The notes under the pieces: model-generated
The model's database searches: none
Told to the model about the DNA's origin: nothing
The model's input: the letters and a program-made list of their open reading frames with translations, nothing else
Assembly: GCA_964393035.1 (NCBI GenBank)
Contig: CAYMRX010000005.1
Span: forward strand, 310,001 to 374,000
Source: Tabrizicola_A sp964393035
GTDB lineage: Bacteria; Pseudomonadota; Alphaproteobacteria; Rhodobacterales; Rhodobacteraceae
Reading direction: 5' to 3'
Length of the DNA stretch: 64,000 nt
Part shown: in pieces, positions 1 through 8,690 of the stretch
Layout of the letters: every line of letters starts with the position of its first letter
Position numbering within the stretch: position 1 is the stretch's first letter
Made by a program: the position numbers and the translations under genes

Positions 1-168
1 GAACTCCTCGACCGAAAAGTCATGGTTGATCAGGAAAACACCCGGTGCGCCCAACGTTGCGACATGGCTGATGTTGCGCAGTGTTTGGTCCAGATCCACG
101 ACATGAATAACCGGCGTTACCACCGGACCGGCGGTCTTGAAGGTGCGATGAAAGGTGCTGCGATCCAT
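1..168 (-). CDS. 5' part of an unidentified gene, cut by the window edge
   Basis: The reverse strand reads open from an ATG at 168 to the window edge, giving the first 56 residues of a protein (begins MDRSTFHRTF, contains VIHVVDLDQT and GAPGVFLINHDF). A GGAGAG ribosome-binding site sits about 6 bases upstream. Alternating hydrophobic strands followed by GAPGVFLIN resemble the first strands of a TIM barrel, but I cannot name the family. It is divergent from the LysR gene at 270, the usual layout for a gene controlled by its neighbouring LysR regulator; this control is inferred. Confidence 0.6.
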   Translation of the reverse strand, partial: MDRSTFHRTFKTAGPVVTPVIHVVDLDQTLRNISHVATLGAPGVFLINHDFSVEEF

Positions 169-226
169 GTGCCACTCTCCTTGCGGGCACCGTAGGAAAC
201 GCTTGCTGATTTTCGAAATTGATAAT

Positions 227-241
227 TATGATGGTATCATA
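227..241. promoter_or_regulatory. Palindromic operator candidate upstream of the LysR gene
   Basis: A perfect 6-bp inverted repeat with a 3-base centre, TATGAT-GGT-ATCATA, lies in the divergent intergenic region. Its right half (TATCATA) recurs at 1162-1168 upstream of the transporter operon. LysR-family proteins bind AT-rich interrupted dyads, so this is a reasonable autoregulatory site. Binding is inferred. Confidence 0.4.
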
Positions 242-269
242 AAAAAATCTAATGCAATCGGGAGGTCCG

Positions 270-1148
270 ATGCCTGTCAATGTTCCAACAGACTTGCTGC
301 GTAGTTTCGTAACCGTGGTTGATCTTGGGAGCTTTACGCGCGCCGCTGAAGCCTTGGGCCGGACCCAACCTGCGGTCTCACTGCAGATCCGGCGGCTCGA
401 AGATTTGCTGCGCTCGCAACTCATCAACACCGAAGGCCGTCAGATCCGGTTGACCGATGCTGGAATGGCGCTTGGACCTTATGCCAGACAGATCTTGCGG
501 CTCAATGATGACATCGTCGCTTATTATGCCAATGAGTCGCTCTCGGGCTGGATCCGCGTTGGGGTGCCGACGGACTTTTCCAATGACTTCCTACTTGGGG
601 CAATCACTCGATTTGCCGCCACCCACCCCGACGTCAAGATCGAGATGGAAAGCCATCTCTCAAAAGACTTGCGGCAGCAGCTGACCACTGACCGCCTTGA
701 TCTGGTCGTTGCAATCGCGCCGACACAGGACGAAGCCTTCCTGGTTAATTCTGCCACCATCACGCCTGTTTGGGCCGTCGCCGAAGATTTCCGCTGGGAT
801 ACACGCCTGCCTTTACCTCTGATCCGGCATCCTGATCCTTGCGAATATGCTGAGAGAATGCGCAATAGCATGAGAATCGCGCGCAAGAACTGGAAAACCG
901 TTCTGGTTTCTGGGGATGTCTCGGGGATCCAAGCTGCAATCAATGCAGGCATCGGGGCCAGTGCATTGACCCAGGCAACCATGTTGCCGGGGATGCGTGT
1001 AGGTAGTGAAGAAGAAGGCTTTCCGCCACTAACCCCTTTGCGCATAGGTCTTTTCTACAAACATGCTCGACTGTCCAAGGCCGGGCATGGCCTTGCTCAG
1101 TGGATAATGGAACAGATCGCTCAGGCTGGAACGCAACAGGATGCATAA
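270..1148 (+). CDS. LysR-family transcriptional regulator
   Basis: A 292-residue protein of normal LysR length. The N-terminal winged HTH (residues about 4-62) has the family pattern DLLRSFVTVVDLGSFTRAA followed by QPAVSLQIRRLE; the rest fits the effector-binding domain. The ATG at 270 was chosen because GGGAGG precedes it closely; an ATG at 252 in the same frame lacks this. It lies 89 bases before a polyamine-type ABC transporter operon on the same strand and is divergent from the gene at 1-168. It probably controls one or both in response to the transported compound. The effector cannot be told from sequence. Confidence 0.88.
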   Translation: MPVNVPTDLLRSFVTVVDLGSFTRAAEALGRTQPAVSLQIRRLEDLLRSQLINTEGRQIRLTDAGMALGPYARQILRLNDDIVAYYANESLSGWIRVGVPTDFSNDFLLGAITRFAATHPDVKIEMESHLSKDLRQQLTTDRLDLVVAIAPTQDEAFLVNSATITPVWAVAEDFRWDTRLPLPLIRHPDPCEYAERMRNSMRIARKNWKTVLVSGDVSGIQAAINAGIGASALTQATMLPGMRVGSEEEGFPPLTPLRIGLFYKHARLSKAGHGLAQWIMEQIAQAGTQQDA

Positions 1149-1156
1149 GAGATTTT

Positions 1157-1168
1157 TATGCTATCATA
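1157..1168. promoter_or_regulatory. Second copy of the TATCATA motif, before the transporter operon
   Basis: TATG-C-TATCATA lies just after the LysR stop codon and about 70 bases before the first transporter gene. It shares TATCATA with the palindrome at 227-241, so one regulator may act at both places. This is inference from motif sharing only. Confidence 0.35.
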
Positions 1169-1237
1169 CAAATACAAAATTTCCGTCGATGAACGAAACT
1201 GCACAAGCTTCCTGCAAGGTCAGGGAGAATCACGCCC

Positions 1238-2389
1238 ATGATCGCGACAATGGGGACACCGATGACAACACAAACATTGAAGATGACGCGACGCAGTCTG
1301 CTTCGGGGAGCAACGGCGGTTGCCCTGTCAACCCCGATGCTCAACCGCGCATGGGCGCAAGAGGCCACGCAGATCAACATGCTTGCGTGGTATGGCCATG
1401 CCGAGCCGGACATCGTGGCCGAGTTCGAAGCCGAGAACAACGTGAAGTTTGTGCCGAAGTACTATGCTGGCGGCGACAATATGCTGGCTCTGATTTCGCA
1501 ATCACCGCCCGGCACCTATGATCTCATCCTGTCCGACGCCGAGTTTGTTCAGCAGTTGAATGCGGCGGGTTACATCGAAGAAATGGATGCCTCGATTTAT
1601 CCGTTTGATGACTTCTTTCCAGAGTTTCAGAAGTTTCCGGGACATTGGACCGACAACACCTTGTGGTCGGTGATGGTGCGCTATGGTCTGTTGGGTGTCT
1701 CCTACAACACTGATGCCCTGACCAAAGAAGAAGCCATGAGCTACAACTGTTTCTGGAACCCCAAGGTTACTGGCAAAGTAGGCCATTTTGACTGGCATCT
1801 TCCCAACCTGGGGCAGATGTCATTGCTGAACGGCAACAAGGCACCGTCGCCGTTCGACATCGATGGCGCCGCTTGGGAGGCTGTCAAGGAAAAGACACTC
1901 AGCCTGAAGCCGCAGGTCGGTGGATATTTCGACTATGGTGGCACCTTCAGCAGCCTGAAGAACGGCGAGATGCTGGCCATGGTCGGCATTGGCGACTGGA
2001 TCACGGGCGTTCTGGAAAAGGATGGTGCCAAGGTCGCCAGCGTTATTCCGGAAGAGGGCGGTATTCAGTTCACTGAAAGCTACTCGATCGGCAAGGGGAC
2101 GCAAAAGCACGAGATTCTGAATAAGTTCATCAACTACATGCTTGGCCCCAAAGGGCAGGTGAAGTCGATTCAGATGGCGGCTTATCCCGGCCTTTCGCCG
2201 ACCAAATCCGGCTGGAAGGCGATTCAAGAAGCCAATCCCGCAGAAGCAAAACGTTCTGGTCTGATTGAAGGCGCTGAAAACGATCCGATCAAGCTGTTGC
2301 GCGAGGGGCGTGTCCACTTCCGTGACACGCCAAAGCAGCAAAGCCTCGAGGACTGGAACGATTTCTGGTCCGACTATAAGTCTGCATAA
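1238..2389 (+). CDS. Extracellular substrate-binding protein of a polyamine-type ABC transporter (PotD/PotF-like)
   Basis: A 383-residue periplasmic binding protein. It has a twin-arginine signal (TRRSLLRG, arginines 18-19), a hydrophobic stretch and an AWA|Q cleavage site near residue 40, suggesting export by Tat. The mature part has PotD-family features: NMLAWYGHAEPDIVAEFE at the start and TYDLILSDAEFVQQL after it. It is the first gene of a four-gene importer operon. ATGs at 1238 and 1262 are both possible starts; 1262 has GGGGA close upstream. The actual ligand may not be a polyamine, because the next gene after the operon is a cytosine-deaminase-like hydrolase. Confidence 0.88.
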   Translation: MIATMGTPMTTQTLKMTRRSLLRGATAVALSTPMLNRAWAQEATQINMLAWYGHAEPDIVAEFEAENNVKFVPKYYAGGDNMLALISQSPPGTYDLILSDAEFVQQLNAAGYIEEMDASIYPFDDFFPEFQKFPGHWTDNTLWSVMVRYGLLGVSYNTDALTKEEAMSYNCFWNPKVTGKVGHFDWHLPNLGQMSLLNGNKAPSPFDIDGAAWEAVKEKTLSLKPQVGGYFDYGGTFSSLKNGEMLAMVGIGDWITGVLEKDGAKVASVIPEEGGIQFTESYSIGKGTQKHEILNKFINYMLGPKGQVKSIQMAAYPGLSPTKSGWKAIQEANPAEAKRSGLIEGAENDPIKLLREGRVHFRDTPKQQSLEDWNDFWSDYKSA

Positions 2390-2396
2390 GGAGTAC

Positions 2397-2422
2397 GCAG
2401 GCGGCGGTTTCTCGCCGCCTGC
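2397..2422. promoter_or_regulatory. Intercistronic hairpin between binding protein and permease
   Basis: A perfect 10-bp stem (GCAGGCGGCG / CGCCGCCTGC) with a 6-base loop lies between the stop of the binding-protein gene and the start of the first permease. There is no T-run after it, so it is probably not a full terminator. Such hairpins often protect the upstream message, giving more binding protein than permease. Confidence 0.6.
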
Positions 2423-2430
2423 ACCATAGC

Positions 2431-3279
2431 ATGACCAAAGCTCACCGGCCTGACCTTTATCCGTACGTTTGGCGCTTGCCACTTCTGCTGTGGCAAGGAG
2501 CGTTCTTTGTCATTCCCTTGATATTCATGGTCGCCATGAGCTTTTGGCTGGTCAAGAACTATCGGATCGAGCCTGCGTTCGTGCTTGACAACTGGTCCCG
2601 TATCCTGGGGCGGGGGGCATTCTGGGATGCTTACTGGATCACTCTGTGGCGAGCGGCTCTTGCAGGGGTCATCGCCACGCTTGTCGCCTTTCCAGCCTCG
2701 CTCTTCATTGCCTTTCATTTGACCGAAACGGGCAGACGCTTTGCGCTGTTCTGCCTGATCGTCCCATTCTTCACCTCATTTCTGGTGCGCGCCTATGCTT
2801 GGCAAGTTATCTTGGCCGAGAGCGGACCGGTCAACGCGGTGCTGGGAGGTATCGGCCTGGGCCCGTTTCCCATGCTCAATTCAGGCTTTGGTGCCATGGT
2901 GGGCTATCTGACGCTCGTCTTGCCGCTTGTTGTCATCTTTCAGACCTGGAGCCTGGCTGCGATCGACAAGAGCCTGATCCAGGCGGCTCATAACCTCGGT
3001 GCATCACCGGTACGAACTTTGCTTTCGGTCATCATTCCTGCCGCAAAAACGGGACTGGTTCTTGGGGCACTTTTTGCCTTCATCATGACCTTCGGTGACT
3101 TTGTCAGTCCCTTCTATCTGGGCGGCTCCAAACCCCCAACCTTGACCATCCTGATCATCGACACGACAAAATCAGGCCAGCAATGGCCCAGAGCCGCCGT
3201 GGTCGCGATCATGATGATTGTCACACTTTTCGCGGTTGCCGCCGCAGCACTTAAAGCGGCCTATGGGAGGCGCAAATGA
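2431..3279 (+). CDS. ABC transporter permease (PotB-like)
   Basis: A 282-residue inner-membrane permease with about six hydrophobic segments. The cytoplasmic EAA-type loop that contacts the ATPase is visible as QAAHNLGASPVRTLLSVIIP around residues 185-204. It overlaps the next gene by 4 bases (ATGA), indicating translational coupling. It pairs with the 260-residue permease downstream to form the channel of the importer. Confidence 0.9.
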   Translation: MTKAHRPDLYPYVWRLPLLLWQGAFFVIPLIFMVAMSFWLVKNYRIEPAFVLDNWSRILGRGAFWDAYWITLWRAALAGVIATLVAFPASLFIAFHLTETGRRFALFCLIVPFFTSFLVRAYAWQVILAESGPVNAVLGGIGLGPFPMLNSGFGAMVGYLTLVLPLVVIFQTWSLAAIDKSLIQAAHNLGASPVRTLLSVIIPAAKTGLVLGALFAFIMTFGDFVSPFYLGGSKPPTLTILIIDTTKSGQQWPRAAVVAIMMIVTLFAVAAAALKAAYGRRK

Positions 3280-4058
3280 AATCCCTGCCGGTCTTTGGCT
3301 GGATCTATCTGACGGCCTTCTTCCTGTTCATCTTTGCGCCCATTGTGGCAAGTGTCGTGTTTTCGTTCAACTCTGACCGTTTTCCAACCTTGCCTTTGGG
3401 TCATTTCACCACGGATTGGTACTCGCGTGCCTTCTCGCGACCTGAAGTTTGGGAGGCAATTGGTAACTCGTTGATCGTAGCTGCAAGCACGTCTGTTTTG
3501 GCTACTCTGATCGGGTTTGCGACTGCCTATACCGATTTCCGCTTTGGCTTTAGATTCAAGCAAGCCTACCTGGCCCTGGCCTTGCTTCCTCCGACACTGC
3601 CCCTGGTTATTCTGGGCCTTGCCATGCTTTCATGGCTTTCGCAGGTTGGGATGTCGGGGACGCTTGTCGGGATCATCATTGCCCATGTCGTCTTGGCAAC
3701 GCCTTTCGCAATGGCGATTTGCCGCCTGCGATTAAGCCAAATGGATCCATCCCTTGAGGCTGCAGCTTGGAATCTTGGGGCGGGGCAATGGGCCGCTATG
3801 CGCCTTGTCATCGTTCCCTTTTGTGCGCCGGCAATTTTCTCGGCGCTTTGCCTGACCGCAGCCGTGAGTTTTGATGAGTTCATCGTGGCATGGTTTGTGT
3901 CCGGCCTGAACCGCACGGTTCCGGTGATGATACTTGAGATCCTACAAGGGAACGTCGACCCGCAGATCAACGCCATTGGCACGGTGGTCTTCATGACCTC
4001 CATGAGCCTGGTCATCGCGGCGCAGTTCCTGATTTTCCGGAGACGAGCGAATGGCTGA
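3276..4058 (+). CDS. ABC transporter permease (PotC-like)
   Basis: A 260-residue permease, second membrane subunit of the importer. Hydrophobic segments alternate with the conserved EAA loop EAAAWNLGAGQWAAMRLVIVP at about residues 156-176. It starts inside the end of the preceding permease and overlaps the ATPase gene by 8 bases, so all three are one transcript. Confidence 0.9.
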   Translation: MKSLPVFGWIYLTAFFLFIFAPIVASVVFSFNSDRFPTLPLGHFTTDWYSRAFSRPEVWEAIGNSLIVAASTSVLATLIGFATAYTDFRFGFRFKQAYLALALLPPTLPLVILGLAMLSWLSQVGMSGTLVGIIIAHVVLATPFAMAICRLRLSQMDPSLEAAAWNLGAGQWAAMRLVIVPFCAPAIFSALCLTAAVSFDEFIVAWFVSGLNRTVPVMILEILQGNVDPQINAIGTVVFMTSMSLVIAAQFLIFRRRANG

Positions 4059-5097
4059 TCCCCTTGTCCAGTTCCGTCAGGTTCATAAGCGCTTTGGCAG
4101 CTATGTCGCTGTCAAATCCCTGGACCTTGATATCCATCGGGGTGAGTTTCTTGCACTGATGGGGCCGTCTGGCTGCGGCAAGACAACCACTTTGCGGATG
4201 CTGGCGGGCCTGGAGGCGCCAAGCTCGGGTACCATCACGATGGATGGCAGGGTGATGAACGACGTGCCGCCCCATCAGCGCGACACTCCGCTTGTCTGGC
4301 AGTCGTTGGCCCTCTTTCCTTTTCTTACCGTCGTGGAGAACGTGGAGTTCGGGCTCAAGATGCGCGGCGTCGATGCCAAGGAACGCCGGGAGCGGGCGAT
4401 GCTGTGGCTTGGGCGCATGGCACTGACTGGGTTTGAGACCCGCCGCATTGACCAGCTTTCTGGTGGACAGCGCCAGCGGGTCGCTTTGGCGCGAAGCCTG
4501 GTGACCGAACCGCAGATGCTTCTGCTTGATGAGCCGCTCTCGGCGCTTGATGCCCATCTGGTGATCCGCATGCAAGGCGTCCTGACCAGGCTGCAGAAGG
4601 ATCTTGGCATCACCTTTGTTTACGTCACCCATTCGCAGTCAGAAGCTTTTGCCATGGCTGATCGGGTCGTAATCATGGGGCATGGCCAGATCGAGCAGAT
4701 CGGTCGCCCGCAGGAGATCTTCCGTGGTCCCCGCAGCCGATTTGTCGCCGAGTTCGTTGGCCGTAACAACATTCTGTCAGGAGTTGCCAAGGCCGGCGTA
4801 TTGACAACCGCACAAGGCGATCTCCCAATGGACTTGCCCGAAGGCAATGCAGAAATCGTGGTCGCGGCCGACCGGGTTTACGTATCGCGCGAACGCCCTT
4901 CCGGGGCGGCGATCAAGGCTTCCTTCCTCTCCGAAGAGTTCGCGGGCACAGGGATCATCTGCTATTTCGAAACCCCTGATGGTCAAGAATGGAAAGCACA
5001 GGTCACCGAGACCCAGCTTGCTACCTTGCAACCGGAAAGCGGCCAGGAATTCTGGCTCTCATGGGATGCAAATCGCGTGCATGTCATGGGGCGATGA
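4051..5097 (+). CDS. ABC transporter ATP-binding protein (PotA-like)
   Basis: A 348-residue ATPase that powers the importer. Walker A is GPSGCGKT (38-45), the Q-loop glutamine is Q84, the signature is LSGGQ (136-140), Walker B is LLLDEP (157-162) and the switch histidine is H194. The C-terminal 100 residues fit a TOBE domain, normal for the PotA/FbpC class. All catalytic elements are intact. The gene overlaps the second permease gene. Confidence 0.93.
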   Translation: MADPLVQFRQVHKRFGSYVAVKSLDLDIHRGEFLALMGPSGCGKTTTLRMLAGLEAPSSGTITMDGRVMNDVPPHQRDTPLVWQSLALFPFLTVVENVEFGLKMRGVDAKERRERAMLWLGRMALTGFETRRIDQLSGGQRQRVALARSLVTEPQMLLLDEPLSALDAHLVIRMQGVLTRLQKDLGITFVYVTHSQSEAFAMADRVVIMGHGQIEQIGRPQEIFRGPRSRFVAEFVGRNNILSGVAKAGVLTTAQGDLPMDLPEGNAEIVVAADRVYVSRERPSGAAIKASFLSEEFAGTGIICYFETPDGQEWKAQVTETQLATLQPESGQEFWLSWDANRVHVMGR

Positions 5098-5282
5098 ATG
5101 AGCGACCGCCTACGGCTTTACGCGCGACCGAAAACGCAAGACTGCAATCCCGCGTTGCTCTGCTTCCTTGACATGTTTCGGCCATCCTTCAGGGCAGCAG
5201 AACCAGATCTATGCCCCTTGCGGCCAATCTTGATGGCATGACACGTGACCTGACGCGCTAAAACACCCAAAGGAGACTACTT

Positions 5283-6524
5283 ATGAGCTTCGATCTGCTT
5301 GTTAAGGGTGGGGTGCTTCCCAATGGCGTGCAAGCCGACATCGCCATCGCGAAAGGTATGATCGTTTCCGTCGAACCCGGCATCACGGCACAGACCGCCA
5401 AGGTCGTTGATGCGACGGGAAAGCTTGTCAGTCCGCCGCTGATTGATTGTCATTTTCACATGGATGCGACGCTCAGTTATGGCACGCCCAGGGTGAACGC
5501 ATCTGGCACACTGCTGGAAGGGATCGCCCTGTGGGGCGAGCTGAAGACGCTCCAAACCCGAGAAGACATCGTAGCGCGTGCCCTGCGCTATTGTCGGCAA
5601 GCGATAAGCAACGGTGTTCTTGCGATCCGCAGCCATGTCGATGTGACGGATCCAAGCTTTCGAACAGTCGAAGCCCTTCTTGAGGTGCGTGACACCCTAA
5701 AGGGCAAGATTGACCTCCAGTTGGTGGCCTTTCCGCAGGATGGCTGGCTGCGTGCGCCGGGAGCCGAGGCGCGGGTGATCCGTGCGCTTGATGCGGGTGT
5801 GGATATCGTCGGCGGTATTCCGCATTTCGAACGAACCATGGCCGATGGCACTGCGGCCGTTCATGCGGCCTGTCGTATCGCTGCCGAGCGCGGCTTGATG
5901 GTGGATCTGCATTGCGACGAAAGCGACGATCCGATGTCGCGGCATATCGAGACATTGGCCGAAGCGACCATAGCGTTCGGGTTGCAGGGCAGGGTAACGG
6001 GTTCGCACCTGACCTCCATGCATTCGATGGATAACTACTATGTCTCGAAGCTTATTCCCTTGATTGCCGAAGCGCGGGTGGCCGCAATTGCCAACCCGCT
6101 GATCAACATTACCTTGCAGGGCCGCGCCGACAGCTATCCGAAACGGCGGGGTATGACGCGCGTGCCAGAACTGCTCGCAGGGGGTGTCACCGTCGCCTAT
6201 GGGCAAGACTGCGCGATGGACCCTTGGTATCCCTTGGGTTCAGGTGACATGCTGGATGTCGCCCATATGGGCCTGCACATTGCGCTGATGACCGGGACGG
6301 ATCAGATGTATCGCAGCTTTCAGATGGTCACCGAGGCCCCTGCGCAGATCATGGGATTGAACTTTGGTCTTCACAAAGGCGCGCGCGGCAGCTTGATCGT
6401 CTTGGACTGTGCCACGCCTATCGAAGCGCTGAGATTGCGCCCCGCGCGGCTTTCGGTGGTGTCTGATGGAGTCGAAGTTGCCCGGACTGAGCCTGCAAGA
6501 ACAGCCGTCGCGAGTTTTGACTGA
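5283..6524 (+). CDS. Cytosine-deaminase-like metal-dependent amidohydrolase
   Basis: A 413-residue cytoplasmic amidohydrolase. The metal and catalytic residues of the CodA family can be placed: HFH at H57 and H59, H210 in LHCDE with E213, H242/H247 in SHLTSMH, and D309 in GQDCAMDPW. Length and spacing match cytosine deaminase closely. AGGAGA before the ATG supports this start. It follows the ABC importer by 185 bases in the same direction, so the transported compound may be its substrate: cytosine, creatinine-like or another cyclic amidine. The exact substrate is unknown. Confidence 0.85.
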   Translation: MSFDLLVKGGVLPNGVQADIAIAKGMIVSVEPGITAQTAKVVDATGKLVSPPLIDCHFHMDATLSYGTPRVNASGTLLEGIALWGELKTLQTREDIVARALRYCRQAISNGVLAIRSHVDVTDPSFRTVEALLEVRDTLKGKIDLQLVAFPQDGWLRAPGAEARVIRALDAGVDIVGGIPHFERTMADGTAAVHAACRIAAERGLMVDLHCDESDDPMSRHIETLAEATIAFGLQGRVTGSHLTSMHSMDNYYVSKLIPLIAEARVAAIANPLINITLQGRADSYPKRRGMTRVPELLAGGVTVAYGQDCAMDPWYPLGSGDMLDVAHMGLHIALMTGTDQMYRSFQMVTEAPAQIMGLNFGLHKGARGSLIVLDCATPIEALRLRPARLSVVSDGVEVARTEPARTAVASFD

Positions 6525-6661
6525 CTTCGCGCCGGTCATCCACGCTGATCGAATTCAAGCGACTACAATGGGGGTTGCCGCTTGGGCTTGAGGTGGATGC
6601 AATGCCGTCGATGTTCTATTGGCCGAAAGCTGAGGTGCGGCTTTATGATCGCACCGATTAG
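6525..6661 (+). pseudogene. Possible 3' remnant of a gene before the response regulator
   Basis: One plus-strand frame reads open to a TAG at 6659-6661 and encodes a plausible peptide (TLIEFKRLQWGLPLGLEVDA, then FYWPKAEVRLYDRTD) with no convincing start. Its stop overlaps the stop of the convergent response-regulator gene. It may be the tail of a lost gene, or chance coding. The family is not recognised. Confidence 0.25.
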
Positions 6662-7362
6662 GACAGCTGCGCAGTAGAGACATAGCCCTCGCCATGCGAG
6701 GTTCCAAAGATCCGCGGCACTTTGGAATCATCGCCGAACTTGGCGCGCAGACGCTTGACCATCACATCGACCGTGCGGGTGCCGGTGATACTCTGCCGGT
6801 GGGTGATGCTGGCCAGAAGCCGGTCGCGCGACAGGACAATGCCGGGGTTCAGAACGAAAGTCCGCAGCATCTCGTACTCGGCACGCGTCAGTTGCACGTC
6901 CTGGCCTTCGGGGCCCGCGACATGGCGCGCGGCCGTGTCAAACCTGAACCCGGCAAAATGCACCACCCGCCGCGTCAACTGCCGCATGGCGGCGGTGCGC
7001 CGCAACAGGTTCTTGACGCGGGCCAATAACTCACGCCGGTTGAAGGGCTTGCAGACATAATCATCCGCGCCCAGTTCCAGCCCGACGATGCGGTCCACGT
7101 CATCGGTGCGCCCGGACAAAAGGATGATCCCGATCTCGGAGCGCGCCCTTTGCTCGCGGGTGATCTCCAGCCCATCCTTGCCCGACAGGTTGATGTCGAC
7201 AATCAGCAGATCGGGGTTTTCCTGGGCCAGCACCCGCTCGGCAGCCTCTGCCCCGGCACAGGCCGTGCCGCGGTAGCCGAAGGTTTCAAGATAGCCCCCC
7301 AGCGCCGTGCGCGTGACCGGGTCATCCTCGATCACCACGATATGGGCGGCATTGACTGTCAT
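6658..7362 (-). CDS. OmpR-family two-component response regulator
   Basis: A 234-residue regulator with an N-terminal receiver and a C-terminal winged helix. Receiver residues are in place: acidic pair E12/D13, phosphoacceptor D56 in LIVDINLSGKDG, S83 in LLSGR and K105 in CKPF. The output domain (about 130-234) has the OmpR pattern LTRAEYEMLRTF and VDVMVKRLRAKF. No sensor kinase is present in the window. The IS element 29 bases upstream of its start codon, and the prophage beyond it, may have separated it from its partner. Confidence 0.92.
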   Translation of the reverse strand: MTVNAAHIVVIEDDPVTRTALGGYLETFGYRGTACAGAEAAERVLAQENPDLLIVDINLSGKDGLEITREQRARSEIGIILLSGRTDDVDRIVGLELGADDYVCKPFNRRELLARVKNLLRRTAAMRQLTRRVVHFAGFRFDTAARHVAGPEGQDVQLTRAEYEMLRTFVLNPGIVLSRDRLLASITHRQSITGTRTVDVMVKRLRAKFGDDSKVPRIFGTSHGEGYVSTAQLS

Positions 7363-7390
7363 GTCTTACCTCTTCACCCCACACCCTTTA

Positions 7391-8254
7391 GGGTCAGGAC
7401 CCATTGATCTGCTTGAGGCTGCCGTCTCTGCGTGATTCAAGGCTCCCGAGCTACGGGGGTGATCATGAGTAATCTATTCTGGCTGACGGACGAGCAGATG
7501 GAGCGGCTGAGGCCTTTCTTTCCGAAGAGCCATGGCAAGCCTCGGGTTGATGATCGACGGGTTTTGAGTGGCATAATCTTCATCAATCGCAATGGCTTGA
7601 GGTGGTGTGATGCACCGCGTGAGTATGGTCCTGCGAAGACCCTCTATAACCGATGGAAGCGGTGGGGTGACATGGGGGTCTTCGCCAGAATGATGGAGGG
7701 GCTGGCCTCGACAGGCACCGATCAGAAGACGATCATGATCGACGCGACCTATCTGAAGGCGCATCGCACGGCTTCGAGCCTGCGGGCGAAAAAGGGGGGT
7801 CAGACGACCAGCGCGGGCGCCTGATCGGGCGGACCAAGGGTGGGCTGAACACCAAGCTGCACGCCGTCACGGACGCCAAGGGTCGGCCACTGAAGTTCTT
7901 CATGACCGCCGGCCAAGTGAGTGACTACACCGGAGCCGCAGCCCTGCTGGGCAGTCTGCCCGCCGCCGAATGGATGCTCGCCGACCGCGGCTATGACGCC
8001 GACTGGTTCAGAGATGCGTTGAAAGACAAGGGCATACGCCCCTGCATCCCAGGCCGGAAGTCTCGTGGCAAGACAGTCCGCTACGACAAACGACGCTACC
8101 GGCGCCGAAACCGGATCGAGATCATGTTCGGCCGATTGAAAGATTGGCGCCGCATCGCAACACGTTACGACCGATGCGCAAAGACCTTCCTCTCAGCCGT
8201 CGCACTCGCCGCAACTGTCATCTTCTGGCTTTGACAATCAATGAGTCTGGACCC
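7391..8254 (+). mobile_element. IS5-family (IS427-group) insertion sequence
   Basis: An 864-bp element with imperfect terminal inverted repeats: the left end begins GGGTCAGGACCCATTGAT and the reversed right end begins GGGTCCAGACTCATTGAT. It is flanked by a TA duplication (7389-7390 and 8255-8256), typical of the IS427 group. It carries one transposase in two overlapping frames. It sits between the response regulator and the recombinase end of the prophage. Confidence 0.85.
7465..8234 (+). CDS. IS427-group transposase made by -1 frameshifting (orfA/orfB)
   Basis: The first frame (ATG 7465, stop at 7822-7824) has the DUF4096-type N-terminus (LFWLTDEQMERLRPFF) and the first DDE aspartate (TIMIDATYLKAHRTA). 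The second frame, to 8234, carries the rest (LADRGYDADWFR, RRRNRIEIMFGRLKDWRRIATRYDR). The two join through an A5G6 run at 7789-7799; a -1 shift at G_GGG_GGT continues as GSDDQRGRLIGRTKGG, the usual sequence for this group. The element therefore looks capable of producing full transposase. Confidence 0.85.
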
Positions 8255-8303
8255 TAGTTGCGAGCTGGCCAACGGCGTTGGGCCGATCACTTCGATCTGC
8301 CGC

Positions 8304-8690
8304 TCACTCTCCAACGGCCCGCCCCACCTGTTCACCCCAAGCCTCCCCTGCCAGAAAACACAGATCGTAGAGGCTGACCGCCGAGGCCTCCCGCCCACAG
8401 GTCAACCGCTTCAGAACCTCGGGTGCCAGATAGGCCAACCGTAGCTGGCGGCTGACATGGCGTTCGGCCAGCCCGACTGCCTCGGCCAGTTCCTGGATCG
8501 TGGCAAACTCACCGGCCTCCATGCGCCGCCGCCATCCCCATGCCCGGCCGATGGCGCGCAGGATATGAGGATCTTGGGGCTGGTCCTCGCTAGGGCGGTA
8601 GTCAGCTGGCGGCATGATCTTCGGCCGCCCATTCTTCTTGCGAACTGTAAGGGGAATGAGAACGCGGATCGTGTCGTTGGGTTTGCTCAT
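8304..8690 (-). CDS. Small HTH-like protein of the recombinase module
   Basis: A 128-residue protein with a helix-turn-helix-like stretch (IQELAEAVGLAERHVSRQLR, residues about 64-83), similar in pattern to ParB-type HTHs. It overlaps the recombinase stop by 4 bases, so it is co-translated. It may help the recombinase choose direction or bind DNA; this is inferred from position. Confidence 0.6.
   Translation of the reverse strand: MSKPNDTIRVLIPLTVRKKNGRPKIMPPADYRPSEDQPQDPHILRAIGRAWGWRRRMEAGEFATIQELAEAVGLAERHVSRQLRLAYLAPEVLKRLTCGREASAVSLYDLCFLAGEAWGEQVGRAVGE

Noticed and set aside
2397..2422. Reading the transporter hairpin as a terminator
   Set aside because: No T-run follows and the permease start lies 8 bases later in the same operon; an RNA-stability role fits better.
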